Positions 24,501 to 34,871 of a stretch of 64,000 bases of DNA are shown piece by piece. How positions within the stretch are numbered: the first letter of the stretch is position 1; the number at the start of each line of letters is the position of its first letter. The translations under genes were made by a program, and so were the position numbers. The stretch comes from Lepidodermella squamata (lineage: Eukaryota; Gastrotricha): the NCBI GenBank assembly GCA_047495785.1, contig JBLDXI010000015.1:868001-932000 (forward strand). The letters run 5' to 3'. The notes beneath the pieces were generated by a model. The model ran no database searches, was not told the origin of the DNA, and saw only the letters and a program-made list of their open reading frames with translations.

Positions 24501-27025
24501 AACGGGATAATTGAGGAACCAGCGAGTAAATATGGTAAAACTTTAAAGCGCTATAATTGTATTCATAACGAGTCCGAAGGTTGGAAAAACTTGTAAAACA
24601 TAGCTTTAAAATTGTAATTAAATTATTTCGAAATTTCTCAAAAATTAATGTTTTTTAATTTTCACTTTCAATCTAAAGTTTAAAAAGCCAACCTTTTTGT
24701 ATTTGCGCTTGAACTCTTCAATGAAATGATTCACCATTCGATTATCGAAATCTTCGCCGCCCAAGTGCGTATCGCCCGACGTCGATCGCACCTCGAACAC
24801 GCCCTCGTCGATCGACAAAATCGAAACATCAAACGTACCGCCGCCAAGGTCGAAAATCAGCACATTCTGCTCCTTTTTCATCCGCTTATCCAGGCCGTAA
24901 GCCAACGCCGCCGCCGTCGGCTCGTTGATAATGCGCAGGACGTTCAAACCCGAAATCGTGCCAGCATCTTTCGTCGCCTGGCGCTGCGAGTCGTTGAAGT
25001 AGGCCGGAACTGTGATGACGGCATCGCGAATTTTACGGCCCAGGTACGCCTCGGCGATCTCTTTCATTTTAACGAGAACCATCGAGCTGATTTCTTCGGG
25101 CGCGAAACGACGCCGCTCGCCTTTGTACTCGACTTCAACTTTCGGCTTGCCACCTTCATTCACCACTTTAAACGGCCAGTGTTTCCTAGAAAAAAGAAAT
25201 TAGCAACAAAATTAGTAAATTTGAAATAAAAAAGTTTAAGAAATCTTAATTTCATATTTTTGTATCAGAGCTGGAAAACCTGCAGGATTTCCTACGCACC
25301 GATTTTGTTATTGCCCACTAAAAAACCGTTGCCCTCAATTTTTGACTGTTTTCTAAGCCAAAATGTCCTATTTTTCTCAAAATTTCCTACGCACCTGGTG
25401 CGCCCTTTCCGCAAGTTTTCCAGCTCTGTTTTGTATATTCTTGCGTAAATTTAATGCTTGAGATAGATTGCCGAGCCAACTCGAGCCCATTTGTAAATTA
25501 ATCGATAAAATTCCACATATAAATAATGTCCCATTTTCTTTTTTATTGCGACTCTCATGTCGCATCATTAGGTAGCTCGCGTGCTTCGCCAGAAAAATCG
25601 GAAATAATTTATTTGCTGATTATTTGCTGCGTCTGAATTTTGCATATTCAACAATCTTTACGTCTAAAATTTCCTTGTCAAAAGATTTCGACCAAACTAC
25701 ATTGCTTGACCTGCCATTTGAAGAGCGCCTGAAGTTCGTGATTCTTTGTCTGTTGATCGATACTAATGCCTTACCCCGCTGTCCTCACATTACTCGGCAA
25801 CAACGCACATTTCTTAGTCTCGGCAACCAATAAAGGTGGGGACTCAATGGCTGTTTTCGCGACAACGCCTGACCTCATCAGGTACACGAGTTTGGTACCA
25901 AAAGAAAGCTCGTGAAATTCTACATCGATCGTATAATTTTTGCCGAGATTTGTTGAGAAATCTTGGGAAATTATTTTGGACGATATTTCCCATCTTACAG
26001 TGATCGGCCGCCTTTTCCTGCCAGCTATAAACGACCGGAAAGTGACGCTACAACCTCCCGGAACACTCCGAACGTCATTCCGAATTGTCTAGACGACTTC
26101 GACACTTGGGTTGAATTTGTCAGACTAATATTTGATGCACTATACAGGAGAGACGCTCAGTAAATTCAGCAACGACGGCCTCGTCGTCCACATTGGCACG
26201 TCAGCAACCTCAGTCTTAACGCAAAACATAGCCCCAGCCCAGCTACCCGCCGCCAACTTGAAAAATGCCACCCTGGGCAGCAACAGTAACAACAATCGGT
26301 TAACCGTAAATGCCTATCAATTTTTTTCATCTAGCCATTATTTTCAAATTGATTCTCATCACAAACGGAATGAGTACCGAGTTTCAAGCCGAAATTATTG
26401 CTGCTCCGCGATAACATTCTGTGAAAAAGCTCATTTTCATGAGTAACATAGCTTCGGCGAAGAGCCTCTAAAACTGTGTTGCATATACCTACCCGTTTGA
26501 ATCAATTGAGGGAAAAACAAGACGAGAAATCGAACGAAATAAAACTTTTATAACAACTTTGCGAGAATGCTTTGCCGTTGCATGGATACCAAATGATCGA
26601 TATAACACATATCGAGATCTTGATTACTAGCAAAGAGTATTAATTTCCTTATTGCAATAATTAAAATCGCAATTTTACTGATTTTTTAATGTTTAAAATT
26701 AAAAATTCTTACATGTCATCTTGTACGGTTTTGTCGTCGAATCGCCGGCCAATCAAGCGTTTCGCGTCGAAAACCGTGTTTTCCGGATTCAACGCCACTT
26801 GGTTCTTCGCCGCATCGCCAATCAGGCGTTCGGTATCGGTAAACGCTACGTAACTCGGCGTCGTTCGATTGCCTTGATCATTTGCAATAATTTCAACCTT
26901 GCCATTCTGGTAAACGCCGACACAAGAATAAGTCGTTCCTATAAAAGGGTAAGATCAGACAAAAGTTAACGAAAAGAATCACAGCACTCACCAAGATCGA
27001 TACCAATCGCGTTTGAAGTCGCCAT
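12522..27025 (-). CDS. Cytosolic HSP70 / HSC70 chaperone, six exons
   Basis: Exons on the minus strand are 27025-26992, 26938-26713, 25185-24693, 15912-15522, 13666-13478 and 13117-12522. All junctions are GT-AG and phases agree (1, 2, 0, 1, 1), giving 642 residues, normal for cytosolic HSP70. The ATP-binding signatures are all present: IGIDLG joined to [43 protein letters not shown] and [13 protein letters not shown]. The substrate-binding part follows ([39 protein letters not shown]) and the tail ends PKIEEVD, the EEVD that binds TPR co-chaperones and marks a cytosolic or nuclear form. It folds client proteins with J-domain partners, and a J-domain gene starts 452 bp away in the opposite direction. 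Introns are 53, 1527, 8780, 1855 and 360 bases. The large ones are packed with repeats, including a whole transposon, yet the coding sequence is intact. Confidence 0.95.
13728..14665 (+). repeat. Interspersed repeat R1, most complete copy
   Basis: This copy lies in the fourth HSP70 intron and is not interrupted, so it serves as the reference for the empty target site of the 17354 transposon. It runs from AATGAAAGCTAG to TAAGCCCGAAGTGTTGGAGG. The rest of this intron (14666-15521) has short open frames but nothing I recognise. Confidence 0.7.
16185..16730 (+). repeat. Repeat R2, longer copy with an open frame
   Basis: The ends match 24170-24380: GCGTGATC-GCTGAG-TATCGATAAGA at the start, and TTTTACTCAGAG-TGAAAAGT and GGCTGTCT near the end. 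The middle, absent from the second copy, is open from about 16240 to 16667. It encodes peptides such as [20 protein letters not shown] and [13 protein letters not shown]. These read like real protein, but I do not recognise the family and there is no credible start, so it is probably a fragment of an unidentified mobile element or gene. Confidence 0.5.
17548..18305 (+). CDS. PB1-like domain protein of the transposon
   Basis: Two exons, 17548-17703 and 17757-18305, are joined by a 53-bp GT-AG intron in phase 0, giving 234 residues. Residues 1-75 look like a PB1 or related beta-grasp fold: [20 protein letters not shown], then [11 protein letters not shown] and a run ([20 protein letters not shown]) where PB1 domains have their acidic loop and last helix. 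The middle is Ser/Lys-rich and basic ([18 protein letters not shown]). The C-terminal part has [20 protein letters not shown] and [20 protein letters not shown], which I do not recognise. It could be an accessory DNA- or transposase-binding protein; PB1 domains normally mediate protein pairing. An AATAAA lies at about 18395. The start is the first ATG in a frame that fits the splice. Confidence 0.7.
18504..18656. mobile_element. 153-bp MITE with CAGGGTTGTG ends
   Basis: CAGGGTTGTGATCGAAGAAA (18504) is mirrored by its inverse ending CACAACCCTG (18656), with one extra base in the right arm. CAGGG-type ends are common in hAT-related elements, but I see no 8-bp target duplication. It is nested between the two genes of the larger transposon. 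Confidence 0.65.
19246..19950 (-). other. Possible minus-strand exons inside the transposon
   Basis: The frame 19479-19246 contains a C2HC-type zinc-finger pattern: FCPFCDVLF, 8 residues, H-x4-C, preceded by an AG acceptor-like site. Upstream, a frame ending near 19710 can splice (GT at 19707, AG near 19652) to a short exon ending [17 protein letters not shown] and a stop. Neither unit joins cleanly to the other and no start is convincing. A third transposon gene on the opposite strand is possible but not shown. Bases 18657-19245 and 19951-20282 show nothing else. Confidence 0.3.
20283..22742 (+). CDS. Candidate transposase, zinc-motif protein, nine exons
   Basis: Exons are 20283-20339, 20390-20446, 20479-20965, 21022-21422, 21481-21723, 21780-21932, 21983-22186, 22270-22441 and 22492-22742. 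All introns are GT-AG and phases agree, giving 674 residues. Exons 1-2 carry a C-x4-H...C-x2-C cluster (CPVRH, LCATC) that may bind zinc. The core has [25 protein letters not shown] followed across an intron by [15 protein letters not shown], then YLPLFDLP...CCLHMFSAI, and near the end [20 protein letters not shown]. This order (Asp-Gly motif; Asp-Tyr-then-Cys-x2-Cys; Pro...Leu-His-x-Phe; H-x3-H-V) matches, from memory, large uncharacterised protein families abundant in cnidarians and sponges and probably transposon-derived. The acidic residues at the two conserved Asp positions would suit an RNase-H-like nuclease. The 32-bp second intron is unusually short, so the first two exons are the least certain. 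It lies wholly inside the inverted ends. Confidence 0.7.
24170..24380 (+). repeat. Repeat R2, shorter copy
   Basis: This matches the two ends of 16185-16730 but lacks the central open frame of about 350 bases. It lies in the same HSP70 intron, 8 kb away in the same orientation. Bases 23816-24169 and 24381-24692 show no gene. Confidence 0.6.
25186..26712. other. Second HSP70 intron, no nested gene seen
   Basis: This intron is 1527 bases long with GT and AG ends on the minus strand. Several short open frames exist in both strands but none has a recognisable domain or coherent splice structure. Confidence 0.6.
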
Positions 27026-27477
27026 AGTGGGAAGTGGCTTCGAAAGTTCAAAATTGTGTTGTTATTAATTGCGAATTTTTAACAAATGCGCCGCAGCCAT
27101 GAGCTGGATCGCCGCCGCCGATTACGCAATAAAAAAGCATTATCACGCATCATTGTTTCGCAACAATTGCTTGTTTCGTGCGTTGAATTTTCAGAACCGC
27201 AAAAACAGCAACGCAAAAGAGGGCGTGTTTTACTCTTGCTGCGATGACTCATTACGCTAGCCGAATTTGGGTCACACACACACGTGTTGATTAATGAAGG
27301 AGAAGCAGCAAGCAAGCACCTCGTGTTTTTTATTACTATCAACCACACACACGCCTTATACATGAATGCTGCTTTATCACTCACATCAAAAGCGTGCGCT
27401 GGTCATTTTTCTGCTCGTTTTTACACGCGTGCAATCATTTTTAAGCTAGATTTTTTATTATTATTTTGTAATAAAAA
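27026..27477. promoter_or_regulatory. Shared head-to-head promoter of HSP70 and a J-domain gene
   Basis: Only 452 bases separate the HSP70 start codon (27025, minus) from the J-domain start codon (27478, plus), so both promoters must lie here. Two partial heat-shock-element patterns are visible: TTCGAAAGTTC at 27039-27049 and GAATTTTCAGAA at 27185-27196. Each contains one correctly spaced GAAnnTTC pair, with a neighbouring unit off by one or two bases. An E-box CACGTG lies at about 27281-27286. Whether either site binds HSF is unknown. Confidence 0.55.
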
Positions 27478-28901
27478 ATGGGCAAGAACAAGCCAACACA
27501 ACGTGAAAAGCGAAGATCTTATTCCGAGAAATCGCCACCGCAACCGCCGCCGTCGAAAATTCCGAATTTTTACGCCGTTCTCGGCCTCGAGCCCAGCGCG
27601 ACTTTGGCCGATATCAAAACAGCCTACAGATCTCTAGCCCGGCAGTACCACCCAGATAAACTCGACCCGAATGAAGCGAACCCGAGCGAACGTCGTCGAG
27701 CTGATGAGAAAATTCGAAAGTTGAACGAAGCTTACAACGTGCTATCAGACGAACGGAGGCGGCGTGAGTACGACGACCATTTTGTGAACGGCCACACCTT
27801 CTGCGCCCATCATCAGCACGAATATCAACAGGAGCAGGAATCGGACGTCGAATCGGAAGCTCAGAATTACTCGCCGCATCCGAGCAATTATCGGCAGTTT
27901 TACAATTTACCGGCCTGGCGGGAATTTCTCATTGTTTATAACGTGTTTATTCACCTTGGCCTGTGTGTCATTGTCTCGTGCTTGGCGAGTTACTACGCTG
28001 GGCAGTTGGAACTCGTGCCTTTCATCTTATACCTCGCTTCATCGGTAAGAATTCAGCTGTTTTACTAGTTACTTTCAGGATTAATTTCGAGACATTTAAA
28101 ATGTGAATTTTGATCATGAAAAGAGGATTTTTTATGATTTTATAGAAAAAATTGAGGCTTCGCAACAAAGGTATTAAAATTTTCGGGAGCGACTGGGACC
28201 TTGCGGTCTATCGGTGGAAGTTCTGGCATTTTTTGGTAAATAACCTGAAGCAGTCAATTTTTTTATACTAAATTCTAAAAATAAACCGGACCAAGAATTT
28301 CCTCGCTACATTGAAAAAAAATTCAAGCATTGGGATTCGAATTTGGAAATTATGCTAGTTTTATACTACATCCCAGTAAGCCTCAGGACTCATTTTCCGA
28401 ATTTTTTTGTGAGTAGACTGGAGCCAATCAGCGTCACGAAAATTTCGGATTTTGTTTTATAAAAACATGAAAATAGGGAAAATAAAAGAAATGAACGACT
28501 TTTTTCCTTCAGTAGAAAAATTGGTTAGAATGTTTTTTAAATTTCCCGAGATGACAGTGACGTGGATTTCTCCGCTAAAATGTCGCTTGCCCAGTTATAA
28601 AATTAATTCAAATTTTTAAAATCAGTAGTAATGTTGAAATTTTAATTTTTACATTTTTATCATTGATTTTTCAAGTTTTGAATGCACGTGTACCTAATTT
28701 TTATTCTTATTTTAGATTATTCAGTTTATCGTCAGCCTGATCGGTTTTCTTGTCTACCACGTTGCTTTCATTGCCGGTTACGCGGCGTTTTTCGCCCTCG
28801 CCTTCATAATCACGAACCGCGTGCTCATGAACTGGAGCTACTACTGCCAACTGCTCGCCCTGGACCGGCTCGAAAACAAGCGATCGAGCAGTAGAACTTG
28901 A
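27478..28901 (+). CDS. J-domain membrane protein 1
   Basis: Exons 27478-28044 and 28716-28901 join in phase 0 through a 671-bp GT-AG intron, giving 250 residues. A J domain occupies about residues 30-100: NFYAVLGLEPSATLADIKTA, then YHPDK with the HPD tripeptide essential for stimulating HSP70, and LNEAYNVLSDERRRREYDD. An acidic, His/Gln-rich linker follows. The C-terminal half has two or three membrane helices (FLIVYNVFIHLGLCVIVSCL; LVPFILYLASS running across the intron into IIQFIVSLIGFLVYHVAFIA and YAAFFALAFIIT). It is a type of co-chaperone tethered to a membrane, most likely the ER, with the J domain probably cytosolic. It is divergently transcribed from the HSP70 gene. The closest relatives in the window are the genes at 30153 and 41559, which share an MG-basic start and the same layout. 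Confidence 0.88.
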
Positions 28902-30152
28902 ATTTACCTCTGATTTTGCTTTCTATAGATCTATCTAGGCTGAATTACACTACGCTCGTTTTTAGTCAAACTCTGCTGAATTTCAAACTCGAGTTGGAAT
29001 CAGGAAATAATGAATAATTCGAGAAAAACGCCAAATAAAAAATAAAAAATTATAAAAATTGAATATGTTGTTATTTGTCTACCTTCTAGGTATTTTGGTT
29101 TAATTTCGAAAATATCGAATATTTTTATTTCAAACGGGAAGCTGGGAAAGAATCGGCTGCATCCTCATTTTTTACTCGAATTAAAATTCGCTCAAATTTG
29201 TGTTATTTTTCATTCCTGTATGGAATTCGATCGAAAACGTTATATTCTGCGATTGCGATATCAGGCACCTTTTGAGGTTCCCATCAAACTTCCCTTTTCA
29301 TGAGAAAAAAGTTGGTTTTATTGATAATCCTTGAATTAAAGAACCGAGAATATAGGGCATTACTGATGGAGGGAAAATTTCAGTGAATGCTGGTGAGCTG
29401 AAAACATTAGTTGTCAACATCTTCGGAAAATTCATGATAATTCAAAAAATCAAGTTGAGATGAAATAATCGAAAAATGGATTTTAACGCCTGATATAAAT
29501 TTTGAAAATTCGGAAATGGCCGTCAAGTTTTATATCTTTCGTTTTTCTTCACTAAAAGCTGTAGTCGTGTTAGGTTTTGTTTGAGGGGTCAAGTCGGCAC
29601 ATACAACAATTCACCAAAAATTAATGTTCGAATTTTTCAGCATTTCGAGGTTTAAATTTTATTAGCCCGGGCTTTAGTAGAAATATATGATTTTGTAGGA
29701 TTTTACATTTTCCAGGTGTAATTTGGCTATTTTAGATCTAACAGCCTGCCTGCCCTTCCCCAAATCTTCTAAATCTTCCAAGCTTGGATTCAAAGAAACG
29801 AAATTTTGATTTTTTTTATGGAATTTCTAGATATTTTGATATAACCTTGGTCTCACATTTTATTTTATTTTTTACCCTGTTTATGTCCCTATTTGTTGTT
29901 TAGCAAAGCATGTGTGCAAATTTTCTAGATTTTTGTTGCTTAAATCGAGTAATTGGCGTCTGGATCTCCGCCTCTCGTAACACAGCGCCGTATTGCGCAA
30001 ATAACAGCACCCGGTTCCAGCCAAAACCACGCTGCAGTATTTAAACACATCGTTGATGCTCAACTTCAGCAGCAGTAGTAGCAGTAGTACTGTAGTAGTT
30101 CAGTAGCAGCAGCAATTTTCCGCCGCGTTAAGAAAAATCTCCGAATAAAAAA
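28902..30152. other. Intergenic region between J-domain genes 1 and 2
   Basis: AT-rich sequence without a supportable gene. An AAATAAA-type polyadenylation signal for gene 1 lies near 29031-29042. Just before gene 2, 30065-30115 is an imperfect CAG/TAG trinucleotide run (AGCAGCAGTAGTAGCAGTAG). Confidence 0.5.
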
Positions 30153-33100
30153 ATGGGCCGCAACCGAGCCAAATTCCATCGCCGAAATAACAGCAACAAT
30201 AACCGATATGACAGTCGATCATCGAATTACAGCAACAACACGGATGACGATGAGTTTTGTGGCGAAAACGAGCCCGAATTGCCGGATCACTACGCGGCGT
30301 TGGGCGTCGCGGCTGGCTCGAGTCTCACAGAGATAAAACGGGCGTACCGCGAGCTGGCGAAGACGCACCACCCGGACAAGCAGGAGGCGGGCCTCGGCGA
30401 TGCGGAGCGCGCGGCGATGACGGAGGTTTTTCGCCGGGCGAACGAGGCGTACAACGTGTTGTCGGACGGCAAGCGGCGCGAGGACTATGACTGGGAGCTG
30501 GCGAGGCGGCGGCGCGTCACCGAGGCCAGGGCAAAGTGAGATTTTCGTATTATTTCGTATTAAAATTATTTTAAATTAATGTGATAATTTAAATGAATTT
30601 ATCGGACGGAAGGGGATGTGATCGCAGCAATTTTTTTAATGTTCGTCCGAATTGCTTAAAATTTGCTGTTTTAATCCGAAAAATAGTGAATATTTGCTGT
30701 TTCTGGCAGAAATTTCAAATTTAAATTAAATTTCAAAAATTTACTTTCGAGGAAATTCTAAATTGAAACCGGGCGAAATCAGCTTAATTTTTCTGTTTTT
30801 TGCCAATGACCTCATTTGGGACAATATTTTAATAATTTTAGCTAAAATCTGAAAAAATGCAAAAAATGCAACAAAAAATGCAATATTAGCTTAAATTAAT
30901 TAGAGCATTCTGCCCTAAATTCGTCCAAGTTTCGGATTTTCCCTACTTTCCCAGCAAGGGGAATTTTTAGTAAAAATCGGCAACAACCGAATTTTAGTAA
31001 AGGAGTTATCAGGCTAATATCGAATGCTGGTTTCAGCGAGTCCCCGGGCGATTGTAACTTGATTTATGGCTAAATTCTAGCCACCTAGACTCCTGGCCGG
31101 AATTAAGAAACCGGATGCCTTCGGCCACCTCATCCAGGTACGCGCAAATACATGAAAAATATCAAAATTCAGAAAATATCGAGAGGTTCTAGATTTTCTC
31201 ATGATATTCGTTTAGATTTTCGTTAAGCGTTCCAGATCATTGTAGTCAATGTTGTCGGATCTGCCCAATTTCATTGAATTTTCTAATATTTATGGGAAAA
31301 TTCGGAAAAATATCCAAAATATGGAATACCGTATTTGTTCCTATATCAGCCCGGGCTACTAAAATTTCAACTTCGAACATTTCAAATATTTGAAAAATAA
31401 TGTTTGGTGAAGGGTTCCTTTTTGATGTTTTCCAACCGACTTAACCGCTCAACCCTGGGCTACTATTGGAACAAATACGGTAATTTTCACCCGTGACTTA
31501 TACGTGTCGGATTTAAATTTTATTTCTTAAACGTTCACACTATTTTTACGGGAAATTGCATTTATTTTCATAAACAACTTAAAGCAAGGTACTAGGTATG
31601 GTTAGACCTCAGTTGAGCTAATTTTAAGATATTTTCCCCGAGCAGACTCGCTCCAAGGCTAAATCTCATGTTAAAAATATGAAAAATGGATAAATCCACG
31701 GATTCAGTCTTTCGTGAAAATGATTGCGCAACAGTAAAAGTAACTAGGATGATTACTGGGTAGCCTAGCTAAATGCGGCGAGTATTAAGCCATTTGACCA
31801 GTATCAGTGACCGTTCCAATCCTTTCACGGCTTGTAGCGAAAATCAGCGCTATCGTTTTAAAAAGAAGTCCGATCTGAAGATTCACGCGATTGCTTTCCA
31901 CGAGTTCTCCTTCGCCTCGGCAGTCTCGTTCGAGGTGTTTTTGTCCTCCAACGTGTCGAAGTACTTCTTGGCGGGACTGACCAGTCGTTTCTTGTCGGCC
32001 AAGGTGAAAGTCGTCCGTGGTTTCCGATTTCGCTTCACTAGTCGACGACGCTTCCCGGTTCCATCGCTTCCACCCTAACTTATGCGAATACTAGAACTAG
32101 GCTGAGGACCAGCCTGGACCAGGAAATCAGCGAGCTGCGGAGTTGCGGACCGGAAATCAGTAGGCGACACACTGTTCGTTTCAGGCATTTCGCCTTCACC
32201 GGTAGATCACCGGTTATGGTAATCATGAAAGGAAAATTTTCAAGATCGGGCCGATTTAATTTCGATTTAATTTCGAGCCACAAAGCCGAAAAGAAAATAA
32301 AAATTTCAAGGAAAAAAAAATATTTTTGTCAAGAAGGCGAAAGGGAACGGGAAAACTGGAAAAAAAATTTAGTGTACAAATCATGGGAAGAGCAGCTCTC
32401 CGGTGTTCCACGTGTGGACTTGAAGGCTGTAAGCAGCAAGCAGAGCGATGCGCTAGATGCAATAATGCACAAATGCACTCTTGGGCCGTAGCAATTGCCG
32501 CTTCGTAAGCTTTGAACTCCACGTCCATGACCTCCATTCTGCGCGAGTGAATTGCTCGAGCCATCACCTGGGCTTCGTCGCCCAGCAAAAGTCGAAATGA
32601 TATTCTGAATTAATTTCGCGCTCTTCCGAATTTTCGAAAAGTTTTAAGGCTTGAGGGAACTTGATCTTGGCTGTAGAAAAGTTATTCTGGCATTTTATGC
32701 ACATTTTTGCTTAATTATTGTCAAAATTCAGATCATCTCGGAAAAAATTTTGATTTTGATTTTCCGTCGACCAACCTCTTGACCGTTTCACTGAGCGAGG
32801 CCTGGACTTTTTCGAGTTCTTCGTTAAGCCCGTCCTGATTATAACCAGCACTTTTGTGAGCCGAGTAGAGCTGGCCGCTGACTGTGTTGCGGGCTGCCGA
32901 ATATATTTCGTCGTTTTGATTTGCTGCACTCAATTGTGTCTTCGACATTCTCGATGTTGATGGGACGGGCGAGGCACCAGCCAAATAATATGGTTAAACT
33001 CGGCTGATAAGCCCGCGAAATACTCGGAATAGGGCTGTTCGATGAAGCTCAATAGGCACTTGCAAATAGCCTAAGGTCGGCCAATGCTAACTAGGCTAGG

Positions 33101-33984
33101 GCTATTGAATTAGATTGCCATTCTTTTTGCTGGACTTGGGTGCGTGTTCAGCGTCTATTTTCCTCGTCTCGAGCAGGGTAGGTATTTTACGACGACCACC
33201 AGCCGGTTTTTCGACGTCTGATTCAAAACAGCGTAATTTGAGTTTGTTTCCAACGATCTTGTTTTATTGGAAAATAGGTCTCGTGTTTTCACTTTTAACC
33301 TACATTAACAGCAAATATTAAGCCTGTTGTGACGGTCCCCGGTCAACCTTTTATCGTTCTTCGCCTTGCCGAACTTGAGCCCGTCCAGACTTCCCGCTAA
33401 AAAGGCGAATTATGCTTCTTATCCCAATTCATCTTGTATTTTGTATTCGAATATTGAAATATGGTCTGAGGTGGATGGGACGTAGTCTAATTGAAATCAA
33501 TGCAGTATTGAAATCAAGAGAAATAAGAGTTTGAACTTGGCACGCTAATTCGCTATAGTTTGATCCGCAATTTTTCTTCCATTTTAGGCGCCGAAAATTT
33601 TGGGACTCGGATGACAGCGGCCGCGAGTCTGCATCTCCGTCCTTCGGCCTCGGCTTTCGCACGCCATCCGACCGCGTGCTGAAGTGGTACCACGCCGAAT
33701 GCTGGGGCTTTCACTACCTCACGTGCGGCATTATCGCGTTTTTTCTATCTCTAGTTATCGGGTCGATTGCCGTGACTTACGGCCTGAAACCCTCGAATCT
33801 GCTCTCTTTAGCTGTTTGGCTAACGCCTACAAACGCTTTTCTACTCGACGGTGCGACGATATTTGGGCTGTTTTCAGGTATAGCTTACACCTGGAATAAG
33901 TATATCATCGATTACAGCCCACTTTACTGCTATGTGATGGGCATTCACGTGATGGAAATCGACTTCCGGTGGTTTGCCCTGTGA
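30153..33984 (+). CDS. J-domain membrane protein 2
   Basis: Exons 30153-30535 and 33588-33984 join in phase 2 across a 3052-bp GT-AG intron, giving 259 residues. The N-terminus is basic and Asn/Ser-rich (MGRNRAKFHRRNNSNNN). The J domain is at about residues 45-115: DHYAALGVAAGSSLTEIKRA, HHPDK with the HPD motif, and ANEAYNVLSDGKRREDYDWE. Exon 2 adds a Ser/Asp-rich linker and membrane segments (LTCGIIAFFLSLVIGSIAV and a weaker one around AFLLDGATIFGLFSGIAYTW). The first exon is much richer in G and C than its surroundings. The long intron holds a MITE (31327-31482) and an opposite-strand relic (31883-32188). An AATAAA follows at about 34127. Confidence 0.85.
31327..31482. mobile_element. Small MITE with TACCGTATTTGTTCC ends
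   Basis: TACCGTATTTGTTCC (31327) and its exact inverse (31468-31482) bound 156 bases. Just inside both ends is an inverted CAGCCCGGGCTACTA-like unit. The first seven bases are shared with the elements at 6101 and 10778, but the internal units differ. It sits in the intron of J-domain gene 2. Confidence 0.7.
31883..32188 (-). pseudogene. Myb/SANT-like DNA-binding domain relic with an in-frame stop
   Basis: Reading from an ATG at 32188, the frame opens MPETNSVSPTDFRSATPQLA and meets a TAG at 32077-32075, codon 38. The same frame then continues GTGKRRRLVKRNRKPRTTFT, LADKKRLVSPAKKYFDTLED and KNTSNETAEAKENSWKAIA before a second stop. The spacing of KxTSxxT...KxxxWxxI resembles Myb/SANT-like domains of transposon-derived regulators such as the NAIF1 group. 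It could instead be a two-exon gene, but I see no GT donor before the TAG. Other open minus-strand frames at 32588-32480 and 32984-32733 may be related, but I cannot join them. Confidence 0.45.
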
Positions 33985-34871
33985 TTGTTTCTGTTGCTCA
34001 ATATTTTTCCCTGCTCTTGTTCTGTTTCTTTTTGTAAACAAGGTACTGCATAACGGATGCAAGATGTTGTTGTGTTAATGCTTTGAAGCTCAGATGTAAA
34101 AATTGATAAGTACTGGCATGCTTCGTAATAAATTTTGCATTTTACAGAAAATCTGTGTTTTCATTTTTGACACATTTTGATGGTTACAAAAACTTGAAAT
34201 GCAAAATCATCTGCTGTTTGATTACTAAGAGAACAACGCGTGAATATTGGTATGCCCATTCCGAATTTCGACCCCAAAATGGTCGTTTGTGAGTGAGATA
34301 ATGAGAGGTCCAAAATCGTCCCAAACTTTAAAGCTCCTTTTCTTAAAATTTCTTAAAAATCAAGTATCCAATCACCTTGGGTCAAACGCCATTCGAAGGT
34401 TAAAATGACGAGGAAGTTTGTAAACTATTATTACCGTTGGGCGTTGCAAAGCTATTCATCTGAGACTTCGATATGTCCAAAGTTACTCGCGCTATGGTAG
34501 TGCGTTGATAGCAGAAACGAGAGCACTAAGTCTAGGTTCTACGTCAGTTGGATTCCTTAGCACTTATCACCTAATAAATTGAACATAGCAACTTAAGAAT
34601 TTGTTGAAAATGGGCGTATCCAGCAGATATTTTCCGGATCTGATGCAAAAGATTGACATATATGCGCCGACACGGAAGTTGGCAGCTCAGATAGTCGTAA
34701 CATCCTCTACCTCACGTTGGAAAGAGTTTCAAATTCAATTTAGGCTTCAAGTTGCAGCTGTACCACGCTCAATTCGCTACTGACGAAACAAAAGGTAGCT
34801 ACTTCTTCAAAGAGACAGTTGCCTTGTGCATCCGAGTACAGAACCCGGTTTCTGCTTCGCCAGATACCGTC

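Noticed and set aside
32326-32508. Plus-strand frame with CSTCGLEGC...CARCNNAQMH resembling a zinc finger
   Set aside because: The opposite strand is equally open, there is no start or splice context, and the cysteines fall in a short stretch likely to be chance.
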